Positions 27,954 to 36,730 of a DNA stretch of 64,000 bases are shown piece after piece. The stretch spans positions 248,001-312,000 of the forward strand of contig CBDDTF010000002.1 in the NCBI GenBank assembly GCA_965233705.1. Direction: 5' to 3'. The notes beneath the pieces are model-generated. The model had not been told where the DNA came from, ran no database searches, and saw only the letters and a program-made list of their open reading frames with translations. The translations under genes were made by a program, and so were the position numbers. Numbering within the stretch: position 1 is the first letter of the stretch; every line of letters begins with the position of its first letter. This stretch comes from Algihabitans sp965233705. GTDB taxonomy: Bacteria > Pseudomonadota > Alphaproteobacteria > Kiloniellales > DSM-21159.

Positions 27954-28370
27954 ATGGCGGCCGAGCAGGTGGAATTCGAGCTGGTCTCTCCGGAAAAGCT
28001 GCTGCTGTCGGAGAAGGTCGAGATGGTGGTGGTGCCCGGCGCCGAGGGCGACTTCGGCGTCCTGCCCCGCCACGCCCCGCTGATCTCCTCGCTGCGCACC
28101 GGCGTGATCGCGGTCTACCGCCAGAATCGCCGCGAGGTCAGCGAGAAGATCTTCGTCGACGGCGGCTTCGCCGAGGTGACGCCCGAGCGCTGCACCGTGC
28201 TGGCCGAGCAGGCCGTGCCGGTCGGCGACATCGACCGGGCAGCCACCGAGCAGGAGCTGAAGAACGCCCGCGAGGACCTGGCCGACGCCAAGTCCGCGGC
28301 CGAGCGCCAGGCGGCCGAGCGCCGCGTCGCCCGCCTCCAGGGCATGATCCAGGCGGCGTCCGCCGCCTGA
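27954..28370 (+). CDS. atpC: ATP synthase F1 epsilon subunit
   Basis: This 138-aa protein has VEFELVSPEKLLLSEKVEMVVVPGAEGDFGVLPRHAPLI in the N-terminal beta domain and a C-terminal helical hairpin, AATEQELKNAREDLADAKSAAERQ. It regulates F1 by its C-terminal arm. It is the last gene of the operon and is followed 45 nt later by a strong terminator. Confidence 0.96.
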   Translation: MAAEQVEFELVSPEKLLLSEKVEMVVVPGAEGDFGVLPRHAPLISSLRTGVIAVYRQNRREVSEKIFVDGGFAEVTPERCTVLAEQAVPVGDIDRAATEQELKNAREDLADAKSAAERQAAERRVARLQGMIQAASAA

Positions 28371-28415
28371 TCCTGCGCCGGGCCCGGCCCGGCCGGCCGC
28401 GGGAATGTGACAAGG

Positions 28416-28455
28416 AACCGGCGGGGTTGGACAGACCCCGCCGGTTTCGCTTTCG
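28416..28455 (+). terminator. Rho-independent terminator of atpHAGDC
   Basis: A perfect 11-bp stem AACCGGCGGGG / CCCCGCCGGTT with a 9-nt loop is followed by TCGCTTTC. Position and shape are typical for the end of the F1 operon. The remaining ~250 bp to the next gene show no convincing promoter. Confidence 0.85.
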
Positions 28456-28709
28456 ACGGGCCGGCGCCGCGTCTGCGCCGCCGTCCGCCTTCTTTTTGAT
28501 TCACGCCGGTACGGACGCTGCCGGCATCCACCATCTTGCAGCGCGGGCCGTGCGTACCAAAATGAGACCGGCGCGGCAGCCTTCGCACCGGAACGGTTGT
28601 CGACGCCAAACGTTCGCCAGACTCAGCAACGCGGCTCCGTCGGGACGGGACGCGCCCGGTACGGGGCCGTGCCGGGCCAAGGTCGCTGAAGCATAGGGCA
28701 CGAGGGGAC

Positions 28710-29543
28710 ATGTCTGCCAAGCATTGGACGCTGGACGATTTGCCGTGGGACAGCTTCGACCCCAGCAAGGTCGACGCCGACACGCTGAAGGTCGTCAAGG
28801 CCGCCAGCCTGGTCGAGTACAACGGCGGCGACTACGCCACCTATCTCTGCAACGTCTTTCCGGACGACGAGAAGTTCTGCGCCGAGGCGCAGCGCTGGGC
28901 GCGGGAAGAGGTGCAGCACGGCGAGGCCCTGGGCCAGTGGGCGCAGCGTGCCGACCCGAACTTCGACTTCGAGGCCTCCTTCCAGCGCTTCCTCGACGGC
29001 TTCCGCCTGCCGCTCGACGCCACCCAGTCGGTGCGCGGCTCGCGCTCCGGCGAGTTGGTCGCGCGCTGCATCGTCGAGGTGGGGACCTCCAGCTTCTACG
29101 CCTCCATCGGCGACACGACCGACGAGCCGGTGCTGAAGGAGATCTGCAAGAAGATCGCGGCCGACGAGCTGCGCCACTACAAGCTCTTCTACTCCTTCCT
29201 GCGCCGCTATCTCGAAGCCGAGAACATCGGCAAGTCGCGGCGCCTGATGATCGCGCTGGGCCGCATGCGCGAGACCGAGGACGACGAGCTGGCCTGCGCC
29301 TACTGGGCCGCCAACTCCGACGCCGGTGAGCCCTACGATCACCGCAAGTGGTGCGACGCCTACATGGGCCGCGCCTACGGCTACTACCGCCTGCCGCGCG
29401 TCGAGCGGGCCACCGCCATGACCTGGAAGGCCGCCGGCCTCAACCCCCAAGGCCGCAGCGTCTCCTGGTTCGCCAACCTGGCCTACCGGATCATGCAGTA
29501 CCGCCGCCGCCGCCTGGAGCAGAACGGCGCCCTGGCGGCGTAA
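28710..29543 (+). CDS. Ferritin-like di-iron protein
   Basis: This 277-aa protein starts at ATG 28710 after GAGGGG. It is mostly helical with the paired carboxylate motifs of a four-helix di-iron bundle: Glu36 and EEVQHGE (Glu67-x-x-His70) in the first half, then the Glu of CIVEVGTSSFY and DELRHYKLF in the second. No signal peptide is present, and a Cys/Trp-rich C-terminal segment follows (WCDAYMGRAYGYYRLP). It resembles acyl-ACP-desaturase or rubrerythrin-like proteins without rubredoxin knuckles. The substrate is unknown; oxidative chemistry or peroxide handling is plausible. Confidence 0.75.
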   Translation: MSAKHWTLDDLPWDSFDPSKVDADTLKVVKAASLVEYNGGDYATYLCNVFPDDEKFCAEAQRWAREEVQHGEALGQWAQRADPNFDFEASFQRFLDGFRLPLDATQSVRGSRSGELVARCIVEVGTSSFYASIGDTTDEPVLKEICKKIAADELRHYKLFYSFLRRYLEAENIGKSRRLMIALGRMRETEDDELACAYWAANSDAGEPYDHRKWCDAYMGRAYGYYRLPRVERATAMTWKAAGLNPQGRSVSWFANLAYRIMQYRRRRLEQNGALAA

Positions 29544-29663
29544 CCTGCCGCGCCGCCGCGCGCCGACGAGCGCCTGACCCGGAGGGAGTCTTTCGCGGCC
29601 GGCAGCCGCGCAGACGCGAGTCCGTAAGGTTGTCGCCTCAAGGACAGCCTGCACGGGCCTGAC

Positions 29664-29735
29664 AGGGCGCTGAGCGGCCGCGGCGGTGCGCTCGGGTGCC
29701 CCCCCGCTCGGCGGGAGCGAGCGCCGCCTGACAGG
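29664..29735. terminator. GC hairpin between convergent genes
   Basis: GGCGGTGCGCTCG and CGAGCGCCGCC form an imperfect stem between the ferritin-like gene and rppH, which converge here. It may serve both directions. No T-run is present. Confidence 0.35.
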
Positions 29736-29738
29736 CCC

Positions 29739-30326
29739 TCAGCGGGCCAGGTGGCCGAACTCGGCGACCAGGCGCTCATAGAGCGCGCGCTTGAAGGGCA
29801 CGATGCCGGCCGGCAGGGCGCGAAGATCGGTCCAGGCCCAGCAGCGGAACTCGGCCTGCGGACCGAAGATGTCGATCTCGGCGTCGGAGCCGAGGAAGGC
29901 CAGGGCGTACCACTTCTGCTTCTGGCCGCGGTAGCGGCCCTTCCAGACCTTCGGCACCAGCTCCCGCGGCAGGTCGTAGCTCAGCCAGTCTGGCGTCTCG
30001 GCCAGGATGCGCGCATTGGCCGTGCCGATCTCCTCCTTCAGCTCGCGGAAGACCGCCGCGCGCGGCGTCTCGCCCGCGTCGATCCCGCCCTGGGAAAGCT
30101 GCCAGGCCGGCTGCGCCGTGTCGGCGCGCTGGGCGGCGAAGACCTTGCCCTCGGCGTTGAACAGCACGGCGCCGACACCCAGGCGGAAGGGCAGCCGCGC
30201 CACCTGCTCGGCGGTCGGCAGGGCCGCGCCCGGCCCTGGCGCCGTTGGCCGGGGCGGCCGCGCCCCGGCGGCCTCGGCCTCCGGCTGCCCGCGCACCGGG
30301 CGCTCGCTCCCAGACCGCCCGCTCAC
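29739..30326 (-). CDS. rppH: RNA pyrophosphohydrolase
   Basis: This 195-aa Nudix protein has the Nudix box GGIDAGETPRAAVFRELKEEIG preceded by WQLSQ, as in RppH. The C-terminus FRCWAWTDLRALPAGIVPFKRALYERL is also RppH-specific. It removes pyrophosphate from 5'-triphosphate RNA to start decay. A ~45-residue Pro/Ala-rich N-terminal extension is unusual, and the real start may be later. It overlaps the preceding deacetylase gene by ATGA. Confidence 0.9.
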   Translation of the reverse strand: MSGRSGSERPVRGQPEAEAAGARPPRPTAPGPGAALPTAEQVARLPFRLGVGAVLFNAEGKVFAAQRADTAQPAWQLSQGGIDAGETPRAAVFRELKEEIGTANARILAETPDWLSYDLPRELVPKVWKGRYRGQKQKWYALAFLGSDAEIDIFGPQAEFRCWAWTDLRALPAGIVPFKRALYERLVAEFGHLAR

Positions 30327-31804
30327 TCGGCCTCTCCGCCGCGCTCGGCCGGCGCCGAGCGGCCCTCCGGTTGCAGCTCGACCTGCCGGGGCAGCGGCTG
30401 GCTGTCGGCCACCGCCGTGATCGGCGCCAGCGCCAGCCCCTTGCCGGGCAGGGTCTGCACCCAGGCGGCCAGGCGCTCCAGGGTGGTCGGATTGGGCCGC
30501 CCCAGCGCCACCGCCGTGCCCCGCTCGCGCGCGATCCGCTCGACCTGCGCCAGCCCGGCCTCGACCGCCGGCGTGGCCGCCATGCGGGCGTCCAGGCTGC
30601 GGTCGTTGACCGCCACCGGCAGGCCCAGCGCGGCCGCCTGCAGCGCGGCGTGCGGCCGGTCCAGCGGCCGGTTGTCGAGATAAAGCAGCCCCTGCCGGCC
30701 GAGCGCGCGCAGCACCGGCTCCAGCGCCTCGTCGTGGATCACGAAGCGCGAGCCCAGCGCCCCGACCACGCCGACATAGCCCCGCCCCCGGGTCAGGACG
30801 AGGTCCAGGCGGTCGAGGTTGACCCGCGCGCCCACCCCGGTGCGCAGCGCCAGGCTGCCGGGATCGTCGCGCGTGGCCGGCTCCATCGGCAGGTCCAGCA
30901 GCACCTCGTGGCCGAAGGCGCGGGCCGTGCGCATGAACTGCTCGACCTGCTTGCCGTAGGGCGAGAAGGACAGGGAGATCTCCGGCGGCAGCTCCTCGAT
31001 GGCCTGCAGGGTGCGCGGGCCGTTGAGCCCGAGATCGGTGATCACCACCGCGATCAACGGCCGATCGGCCGGCGGCGTGAAGGGCATGGCGAAGCGTTTC
31101 CAGGCCGGCATCGCGGGCGGCGTCGGCGCCGCGGGTGGGCTGGCGTCCGGCTCCGGCGGCAGGGCCGCCGTCTGGGGAGTCCCGGCGGCGCCGCCCGCCG
31201 GCTCTGCCACCGCGGCGGCCGGGGCCGCGCCGCCGGCGTCCGTCGGCGTCTCCGGCTCGGGCAGCGGCACCGAGTCGAAAGGGGCCGCTTGCGGCGCGTC
31301 CAGCTCCAGCTCGCCCGCGCCCGGCGGCGACCCTGCGGCCGCCGACTCCGCCGGCCCCGGTCGGTCGGGCCCCTCGGCCGGGCCCCGGTCCGTGCCCGCC
31401 GCGGGGGCCTCCTCGGAGGCGTCCTCGGGGGCGTCGTCCGAGGCGTCGTCGGAGGCGTCGTCGGAGGCCGCGTCGGGCCCCGCGTCGGACCCCGCGCCCT
31501 GGCCGGGCACCACCGAGCGTTCGGCCACTTCGACCGGCGCCTGCGGCGGCGGCGGCGCGCCGGTCAGGGCAGCGATCTGCCGCTCCGCCGTCGTCGCGAT
31601 CTCCGGCCAGAAGACATAGCCGCCGCCGGCCAGCAGCAGGCCGATCAGCAGCAACCAGGCGGCCAGCAGCAGGCGGCCGGCCGGGCTGCGCCGCCGGCGG
31701 CGCGGCGGGGCGGCGCTGCCGATGGGGCCGTCGCCGGCGGGACCGATCATCCGATCGGTCCCGCCTGGGCCGGCCTTGTCGTCCGTCTTGCTGCGGCGCG
31801 GCAC
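30323..31804 (-). CDS. Divergent polysaccharide deacetylase (YibQ-like)
   Basis: This 493-aa protein has a cytosolic N-terminus, one TM segment (about 43-65), and a ~160-residue Asp/Ala/Pro-rich linker with DDASDDASDDASDDAPED repeats. Its C-terminal domain starts at RPLIAVVITDLGLNGPRTLQAIEELP, the divergent polysaccharide-deacetylase (DUF610) fold. The usual metal-binding His pair is not evident, as known for this branch. The acidic repeat linker probably spans the periplasm. It lies downstream of ctpA by 25 nt, the common envC-ctpA-deacetylase order, pointing to cell-wall metabolism. Confidence 0.88.
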   Translation of the reverse strand: MPRRSKTDDKAGPGGTDRMIGPAGDGPIGSAAPPRRRRRSPAGRLLLAAWLLLIGLLLAGGGYVFWPEIATTAERQIAALTGAPPPPQAPVEVAERSVVPGQGAGSDAGPDAASDDASDDASDDAPEDASEEAPAAGTDRGPAEGPDRPGPAESAAAGSPPGAGELELDAPQAAPFDSVPLPEPETPTDAGGAAPAAAVAEPAGGAAGTPQTAALPPEPDASPPAAPTPPAMPAWKRFAMPFTPPADRPLIAVVITDLGLNGPRTLQAIEELPPEISLSFSPYGKQVEQFMRTARAFGHEVLLDLPMEPATRDDPGSLALRTGVGARVNLDRLDLVLTRGRGYVGVVGALGSRFVIHDEALEPVLRALGRQGLLYLDNRPLDRPHAALQAAALGLPVAVNDRSLDARMAATPAVEAGLAQVERIARERGTAVALGRPNPTTLERLAAWVQTLPGKGLALAPITAVADSQPLPRQVELQPEGRSAPAERGGEAE

Positions 31805-31829
31805 GTCTGACCTGCGAGCCTCGCTCCGC

Positions 31830-33119
31830 TCAGTTGACGCTGCGCTGGCTGAACAGCGTCAGGCCGCGCAGCAGGTCGAGGGCGCGGGCGAGCTGGTAGT
31901 CGACCAGCGCCTCGTCCTGGGGCTCCTCGGCCGCGCCCTCGGCGTCCGGCGCCTCGCCCTCGAGCGGCGCCTCCTCGGCCTCCAGGCGGCCGCGCAGGTC
32001 CGCCTCGCTGCGCCGCTCCGGCCCCTCGATGGCCTCCAGACGGGCCCGCTCGACGATGATGTCCGGGTCGATGCCCTTGGCCTGGATGGAGCGGCCGCTG
32101 GGGGTGTAGTAGCGCGCCGTGGTCAGCCGCATGGCGCCGGCGCTGCCCAGGGGCATGACCGTCTGGACCGAGCCCTTGCCGAAGGACTTGGTGCCCATGA
32201 CGATGGCGCGCCGGTGATCCTGCAGCGCGCCGGCCACGATCTCCGAGGCGGAGGCGGAGCCGCCGTTGATCAACACCACCATGGGCAGGCCCTCGAGCAG
32301 GTCGCCGGCGCGCGCGTTGTAGCGGCTCGAGTCCTCCTCGTAGCGGCCGCGGGTGGAGACGATCTCGCCGCGCTCCAAGAAGGCGTCGGAGACCGACACC
32401 GCCTGGTCGAGCAGGCCGCCGGGGTTGTTGCGCAGGTCGAGCACGATGCCGCCGAAGGCGTCGCCCAGCTCCTCCTTGAAGCCGGCGACCGCCTCCTCCA
32501 CGCCGGGCATGGTCTGCTCGTTGAAGGCGGTGACCCGCAGGTAGCCGATGTCGCCCTCGACGCGCGAGCGCACCGACTGCACGGTGATGATGTCGCGCTC
32601 GATGGTGACGTCGAAGGGCTCCTCGTCGCCGCGGCGCACGGTGACCGAGATCGAGGTGCCGACGGGCCCGCGCATCAGGTCCACCGCCTCGGAGAGGTCG
32701 AGGCCGACGATCGGCTCGCCGTCGATGTGGGTGATCAGGTCGCCGGCCTCGATCCCGGCGCGGAAGGCCGGGGTGTCGTCGATCGGCGAGACCACCTTGA
32801 CCACGCCGTTCTCCATGGTGACCTCGATGCCCAGCCCGCCGAACTCGCCGCGGGTCTGCACCTGCATGTCCTTGAAGCTGTCGGCGTCGAGGTAGCTGGA
32901 GTGCGGGTCCAGATCGCTGAGCATGCCCTGAATCGCCGCCTCGATGAGCTGCTCGTCGCCGACCTCCTCGACGTATTCGGCGCGCACGCGCTCGAAGACG
33001 TCGGCGAAGACCTTGAGCTGCCGGAAGATTTCCTCGTCGCTCTCCTGGGCCTGGGCGCCCGCCGGCAGCAGGACCACGGCACAGATGGCGGCCGCGACCG
33101 CCGTTTTCGCAAAGCGCAT
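31830..33119 (-). CDS. ctpA: Carboxy-terminal processing protease (S41A)
   Basis: The ATG at 33119 gives MRFAKTAVAAAICAVVLLP with a signal peptide to AQAQ (about residue 25); the longer frame is antisense noise. The 429-aa protein has a PDZ domain (FGGLGIEVTMENGVVKVVSP...GIEAGDLI) and the S41 protease core with the nucleophile Ser in INGGSASASEIVAGAL and the Lys in GTKSFGKGSVQT. It is a periplasmic protease acting on peptidoglycan hydrolases and other substrates. It starts 1 nt inside the envC stop (TGATG), so they are translationally coupled. Confidence 0.95.
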   Translation of the reverse strand: MRFAKTAVAAAICAVVLLPAGAQAQESDEEIFRQLKVFADVFERVRAEYVEEVGDEQLIEAAIQGMLSDLDPHSSYLDADSFKDMQVQTRGEFGGLGIEVTMENGVVKVVSPIDDTPAFRAGIEAGDLITHIDGEPIVGLDLSEAVDLMRGPVGTSISVTVRRGDEEPFDVTIERDIITVQSVRSRVEGDIGYLRVTAFNEQTMPGVEEAVAGFKEELGDAFGGIVLDLRNNPGGLLDQAVSVSDAFLERGEIVSTRGRYEEDSSRYNARAGDLLEGLPMVVLINGGSASASEIVAGALQDHRRAIVMGTKSFGKGSVQTVMPLGSAGAMRLTTARYYTPSGRSIQAKGIDPDIIVERARLEAIEGPERRSEADLRGRLEAEEAPLEGEAPDAEGAAEEPQDEALVDYQLARALDLLRGLTLFSQRSVN

Positions 33120-34555
33120 CAGCCTCTCGCTTTCTCTTCGTCCATCGCCAACCAGGGTAGGGGGTCGATCGGCTGGCTGTCGCGCCGCAGCTCGTAGTAG
33201 AGGCGTGGCGCCCCCCTGCCCGCCGCGCTGCCGCCGTCCGTGTTGCCGCCGTCCGTGTCGCCGCCCAGGCCGCCGCCCCGCTGGCCCATCACCCCGACGG
33301 GCTCGCCCGCCAGAACCCACTGACCCACGACGGCGTCGATCCGCTCGAGTCCCGACAGCAGGCTATGGTATCGCCCGTCGTGTTCGATGATCAACAACAG
33401 CCCATAGCGCCGAAACCGCCCCGCGAAGGCCACCTGTCCGTCGTAGGGCGCGACCACCTGCGCCCCCGGTCTGGTTTCCATATAGATCCCGCGGGCGCGT
33501 CCGTCGATGTCGCCGCTGGGCCTTTCGCCGAAGCCCACCGCCAGGCTGCCGGCCACCGGCAGGCGCAGGCTGTCGCGCACGCTGGGGAAGGGCCGCACGC
33601 TGCCGGGCTTGGCCAGGGGCGCGGCCGGCAGGCTGGCGACCTGGGGCCGGCCGGCACTGCCGCCCGGCCGCGCCTCGCGCGCCAGCGCCACGTCGGGCGC
33701 CGGCTCGGCCCGCAACTCCTCGTCCAGGGCCTGGTGTTCGCGGCGCAGCGCCTCCGCCCGCTGCAGCGCGGCCAGCGCCGCCTCCGCCTCGCGCCGGCGC
33801 CGCGCCTCGGCCTCTTCGGCGAGCCGCTGCAACAGCTCCTGCAGGGTCTCGGCCTCCGCCGCCAGGCGCTCGACCCGGCGCGCGGCGGCGGCGCGCTCGG
33901 CCAGAGCCTCTTGCTGCAACGCGATCTTGCGTTCGGCCAGACCTTCCAGCCGGGCCTGCTCGTCGCTCAACGCCTGGCGCGTGGCGGCCAGGGCATCGCG
34001 CTCCGAGGCCGTCGCCTCGGTCAGCGCCGCAAGCCGGGTCACGGCCGCGCGCACCTCCTGCGCGCGGCGCTCCAGCTCCGGCACGGTGGTCGAGAGCAGC
34101 AGCGCCGACCGGGCGGTCTCCAGCGCCCCGCCGGGCGAGGTCAGCAGCGTCTCGGGCGGCTGCAGGGCAATGCGCTGCAGGGCGCCCAGGGTGACCGAAA
34201 GCTGGGTGCGCCGCTCCGCCAGACGGGCGCGCTGGCGCAGCTCGGCGGCACGCCGGAAGCCGACGGCGATCTCGGCCGTCGAGAGGCGGCGCTCCAGCGC
34301 CTGGGCCCTGGCCGCGGCGGCGATGGACTCCTGGCGCAGCGCCTCGGCTTCGGCGCGCAGGCTGCGGGCGCGCGCCTGGGCGGCACTCTCCGCCGCCTCG
34401 CCGGCCTCGATCTCGCGCTGCAGCTCCTCCAGTCGCTCGGACGGCGGCGCCTCGTCGGCGGCCGCCGGGCCAGACGCCACCAGTCCGGCGGCAAGCGCGG
34501 CGACCAGCGCGCGCGCCAGCAGGGCGGGGGCGGAAACGGGCAGCAGACGCGCCAT
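33119..34555 (-). CDS. envC: EnvC-like murein hydrolase activator with degenerate M23/LytM domain
   Basis: Starting at ATG 34555 the 478-aa protein has a signal peptide to PAAA; an in-frame ATG at 34615, only 4 nt after the rlmH stop, is an alternative. Long coiled coils run from about 35 to 260 (EELQREIEAGEAAESAAQ; RRVERLAAEAETLQELL). The C-terminal LytM domain lacks the zinc ligands: RGIYMETRPG replaces the HxGxD type motif, and RLYYELRRDSQPIDP replaces HxH. This is what EnvC activators of amidases show. A GGNTDGG repeat occurs near the end. It is directly upstream of ctpA. Confidence 0.9.
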   Translation of the reverse strand: MARLLPVSAPALLARALVAALAAGLVASGPAAADEAPPSERLEELQREIEAGEAAESAAQARARSLRAEAEALRQESIAAAARAQALERRLSTAEIAVGFRRAAELRQRARLAERRTQLSVTLGALQRIALQPPETLLTSPGGALETARSALLLSTTVPELERRAQEVRAAVTRLAALTEATASERDALAATRQALSDEQARLEGLAERKIALQQEALAERAAAARRVERLAAEAETLQELLQRLAEEAEARRRREAEAALAALQRAEALRREHQALDEELRAEPAPDVALAREARPGGSAGRPQVASLPAAPLAKPGSVRPFPSVRDSLRLPVAGSLAVGFGERPSGDIDGRARGIYMETRPGAQVVAPYDGQVAFAGRFRRYGLLLIIEHDGRYHSLLSGLERIDAVVGQWVLAGEPVGVMGQRGGGLGGDTDGGNTDGGSAAGRGAPRLYYELRRDSQPIDPLPWLAMDEEKARG

Positions 34556-34619
34556 GGCGTCCAGACTGCCGCGCCGATGCGACGGAAATGCGGCAGGTGG
34601 CGGGACGCGGCGCATCGGC

Positions 34620-35090
34620 TCAGGCCCGGTGATAGGGGTGGCCGGTCAGGATCGTCTCGGCGCGGTAGAGCTGTTCGGCGAGCAGGGCGCGCACCAGCAG
34701 GTGCGGCCAGGTCATCGCCCCGAAGGACAGCACCAGGTCCGCCTCGGCCCGCAGCTCGGGATGCAGCCCCTCGGCGCCGCCGATCCAGAAGCCGAGCGCC
34801 GGCCGCCCCTCCTCGCACCAGGCGCCGAGGCGGCGGGCGAAGGCCGCGCTGTCGAGGGTCTTGCCGCGCTCGTCCAGGGCGATGCGCACGGCGCCGCGCG
34901 GCAGGGCGGCGCGCAGCAGCTCGGCCTCGCGCGCCATCATCTCGGCGGGGGGCAGGGGGCGGCGCTCCTCCACCTCGCGCAGCTCGAGCGGCCCCAGCGG
35001 TCCGCGGCCGAGGCGGCCGGCGTAGTCCGCATAGAGCTCGCGCACAGGCCCCGGCTTCAGGCGGCCGACGGCCGCCAGCACTGATCGCAT
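34620..35090 (-). CDS. rlmH: 23S rRNA pseudouridine1915 N3-methyltransferase RlmH
   Basis: This 156-aa SPOUT enzyme has ALDERGKTLDSAAFARRL (about 72-89), FWIGGAEGLHPELR (SAM-binding knot, about 98-112), LSFGAMTWPHLLVRALLAEQLYRAETILTGHPYHRA at the C-terminus. All are diagnostic. It normally follows rsfS directly; here a 276-bp palindromic element lies between them. Confidence 0.96.
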   Translation of the reverse strand: MRSVLAAVGRLKPGPVRELYADYAGRLGRGPLGPLELREVEERRPLPPAEMMAREAELLRAALPRGAVRIALDERGKTLDSAAFARRLGAWCEEGRPALGFWIGGAEGLHPELRAEADLVLSFGAMTWPHLLVRALLAEQLYRAETILTGHPYHRA

Positions 35091-35220
35091 TCCCTACCTC
35101 GCTCCGGCCGCGAGAACGCCTTGCGACCCTCCGGGTGCGCTTCGGCGAGTCTGCGGAAGCCGGCCCGGACGATCACGACCGGCAGCCCCACCATAGGGGT
35201 CCACACGGTCGCGCACCGCC

Positions 35221-35496
35221 CTAGGGCGGTTTCCGATCGAGTGGAACCACGACGTGGGTCTGCCGATCGGCCCAAAACCGCCCTAAACCATAGTGTTAGA
35301 GTGATGCTGTCCGACCTGGCGAATCGCAAATGCGATTCGATCAGGTCGGGCATCGCTCTAGAGTGATCTGCGACCGTTTGGACGCGCGTCAGCGCGTCCG
35401 GCGGTCGCGAAAAATCACTCCAACCCTTTGGTGTAGAGCAGGTTTCTTGTGATCGGCGGACCCACGCTGTGGGTCCAAACGATCACAATCTGCTCT
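35221..35496. repeat. Full four-module palindromic repeat A-B-C-D
   Basis: CTAGGGCGGTTT...AAACCGCCCTA (A), linker AACCATAGTGTT, AGAGTGATGC...GCATCGCTCT (B), directly AGAGTGATCT...AAATCACTC (C), linker CAACCCTTTGGTGT, AGAGCAGGTT...CTGCTCT (D). It lies in the 427-bp gap between rsfS and rlmH, inside an otherwise tight operon. It may insulate or terminate transcripts, or simply be tolerated there. Confidence 0.93.
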
Positions 35497-35517
35497 CGCG
35501 CGCGGTGGGCGCCGGAT

Positions 35518-35961
35518 TCACGCGTTGACCGCACGCGCCCCGCGCTCCTCGCCGGCCGGCGGCGTCATCCACATCTTCTCGAGATTGTAGAATTCGCGGA
35601 CCTCGGGCCGGAAGAGATGCACGACCACGTCCAAGGCGTCGACCACGACCCAATCGCCGCTGCGCTGCCCCTCCATCGCGACCGGGCCGTAGCCGGCCGC
35701 CTTCAGCCGCTGCTGCAGCTTTTCGGCCAGGGAGACCACCTGGCGGCTCGAGCGGCCGCTGGCGATCACCATGTAGTCGGCAATGGAGGATCTGCCGGCG
35801 AGATCGATGACGACGATGTCTTCCGCCTTGTCGTCGTCGAGCGAGGATTGAACGAGTTCGACCAGGTGTCGGCTGTCGCCGGGATGGGCGGCCGCGCCGG
35901 CGGCTGGCCCGTCCGTGACGCTCTGCGTCGCGCTGCGGTCGAGTATGGCTTCCACCCTCAC
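35518..35961 (-). CDS. rsfS: Ribosome silencing factor
   Basis: No ATG fits; GTG at 35961 overlaps the nadD TGA as GTGA, and a second GTG at 35955 is possible. The ~147-aa product has LVELVQSSLDDDKAEDIVVIDLAGRSSIADYMVIASGRSSRQV and ending GDWVVVDALDVVVHLFRPEVREFYNLEKMW, the RsfS/Iojap core. It blocks subunit joining by binding L14. An N-terminal extension of about 30 residues precedes the core. Confidence 0.93.
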   Translation of the reverse strand: MRVEAILDRSATQSVTDGPAAGAAAHPGDSRHLVELVQSSLDDDKAEDIVVIDLAGRSSIADYMVIASGRSSRQVVSLAEKLQQRLKAAGYGPVAMEGQRSGDWVVVDALDVVVHLFRPEVREFYNLEKMWMTPPAGEERGARAVNA

Positions 35962-36698
35962 CTTCTCGGGGCGGCCGGCTCCGTCCGGCGGCCGCCCGGC
36001 GGCCCGCTTTCGTCCCTCCCGCCGTCGGCGACGGCATCCGGGAGGCCTGACGGCGCGCGGGCCCTCAACGCCGTGGCCGAGAGCGCAGACCTGGGAATAT
36101 GCAGGAAAGTCCAAGCCGGCGGCGGCGCCGATGCCAGCCTTCCGGCCTTGCGTTCCGGAATGCGGGCGCGGGCGAACCGCCGCGCGGCCTTCCCGGCCAC
36201 TGGGGTGAAAGAATAGGAGGGGCGGTCGAGGACCGCAACGCCGACCGTGTGAAAAATTTCTTGCCAGGCCGTCCAGCGGTGGATCTGGCCCAGGTTGTCG
36301 GCGCCCATCAGCCAGACGAAGTGGACGCCCGCAAACCAGTGCCGCAGCGCGCGCAGCGTCTCGGCCGTCAGCGCGGTGGGCAGCCGCCGCTCCAGTGCGG
36401 TGACCCGCAGGCGGGGATGGGCCGCCACCGCCCGCGCGCGCGCCAGGCGATCGGCCAGACGCCCCATGCCGGCGACCGGCTTGAGCGGGTTCTGCGGGCT
36501 GACCAGCCACCAGACCTCGTCCAGGCCCAGCCGCTTGAGCGCCTGCAGGCAGACCTGGCGGTGGCCGTCGTGGGCCGGATTGAACGAGCCGCCGAGCAGG
36601 CCGATGCGCTGTCCGGCCGCCGGCAGCCGGCCGCCCAGCTCGGCGGCCAAACAGCGGCGCGTGACGAAGGGAGGCGGCCGCAGCCGGGGTGACGCCAT
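35958..36698 (-). CDS. nadD: Nicotinate-nucleotide adenylyltransferase
   Basis: This 246-aa protein has IGLLGGSFNPAHDGHRQV, with the nucleotidyltransferase GGSFNPxHxGH motif, and LVSPQNPLKP, FVWLMGADNLGQIHRW and later HIPRSALSATALR (related to the ISxTxxR motif). It makes deamido-NAD from NaMN and ATP. A C-terminal tail of ~30 Pro/Arg-rich residues is extra. It lies 32 nt after proA and overlaps rsfS. Confidence 0.94.
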   Translation of the reverse strand: MASPRLRPPPFVTRRCLAAELGGRLPAAGQRIGLLGGSFNPAHDGHRQVCLQALKRLGLDEVWWLVSPQNPLKPVAGMGRLADRLARARAVAAHPRLRVTALERRLPTALTAETLRALRHWFAGVHFVWLMGADNLGQIHRWTAWQEIFHTVGVAVLDRPSYSFTPVAGKAARRFARARIPERKAGRLASAPPPAWTFLHIPRSALSATALRARAPSGLPDAVADGGRDESGPPGGRRTEPAAPRR

Positions 36699-36730
36699 GG
36701 ACGATCCAGCGGACAGGCTCGGGCTCGGCC

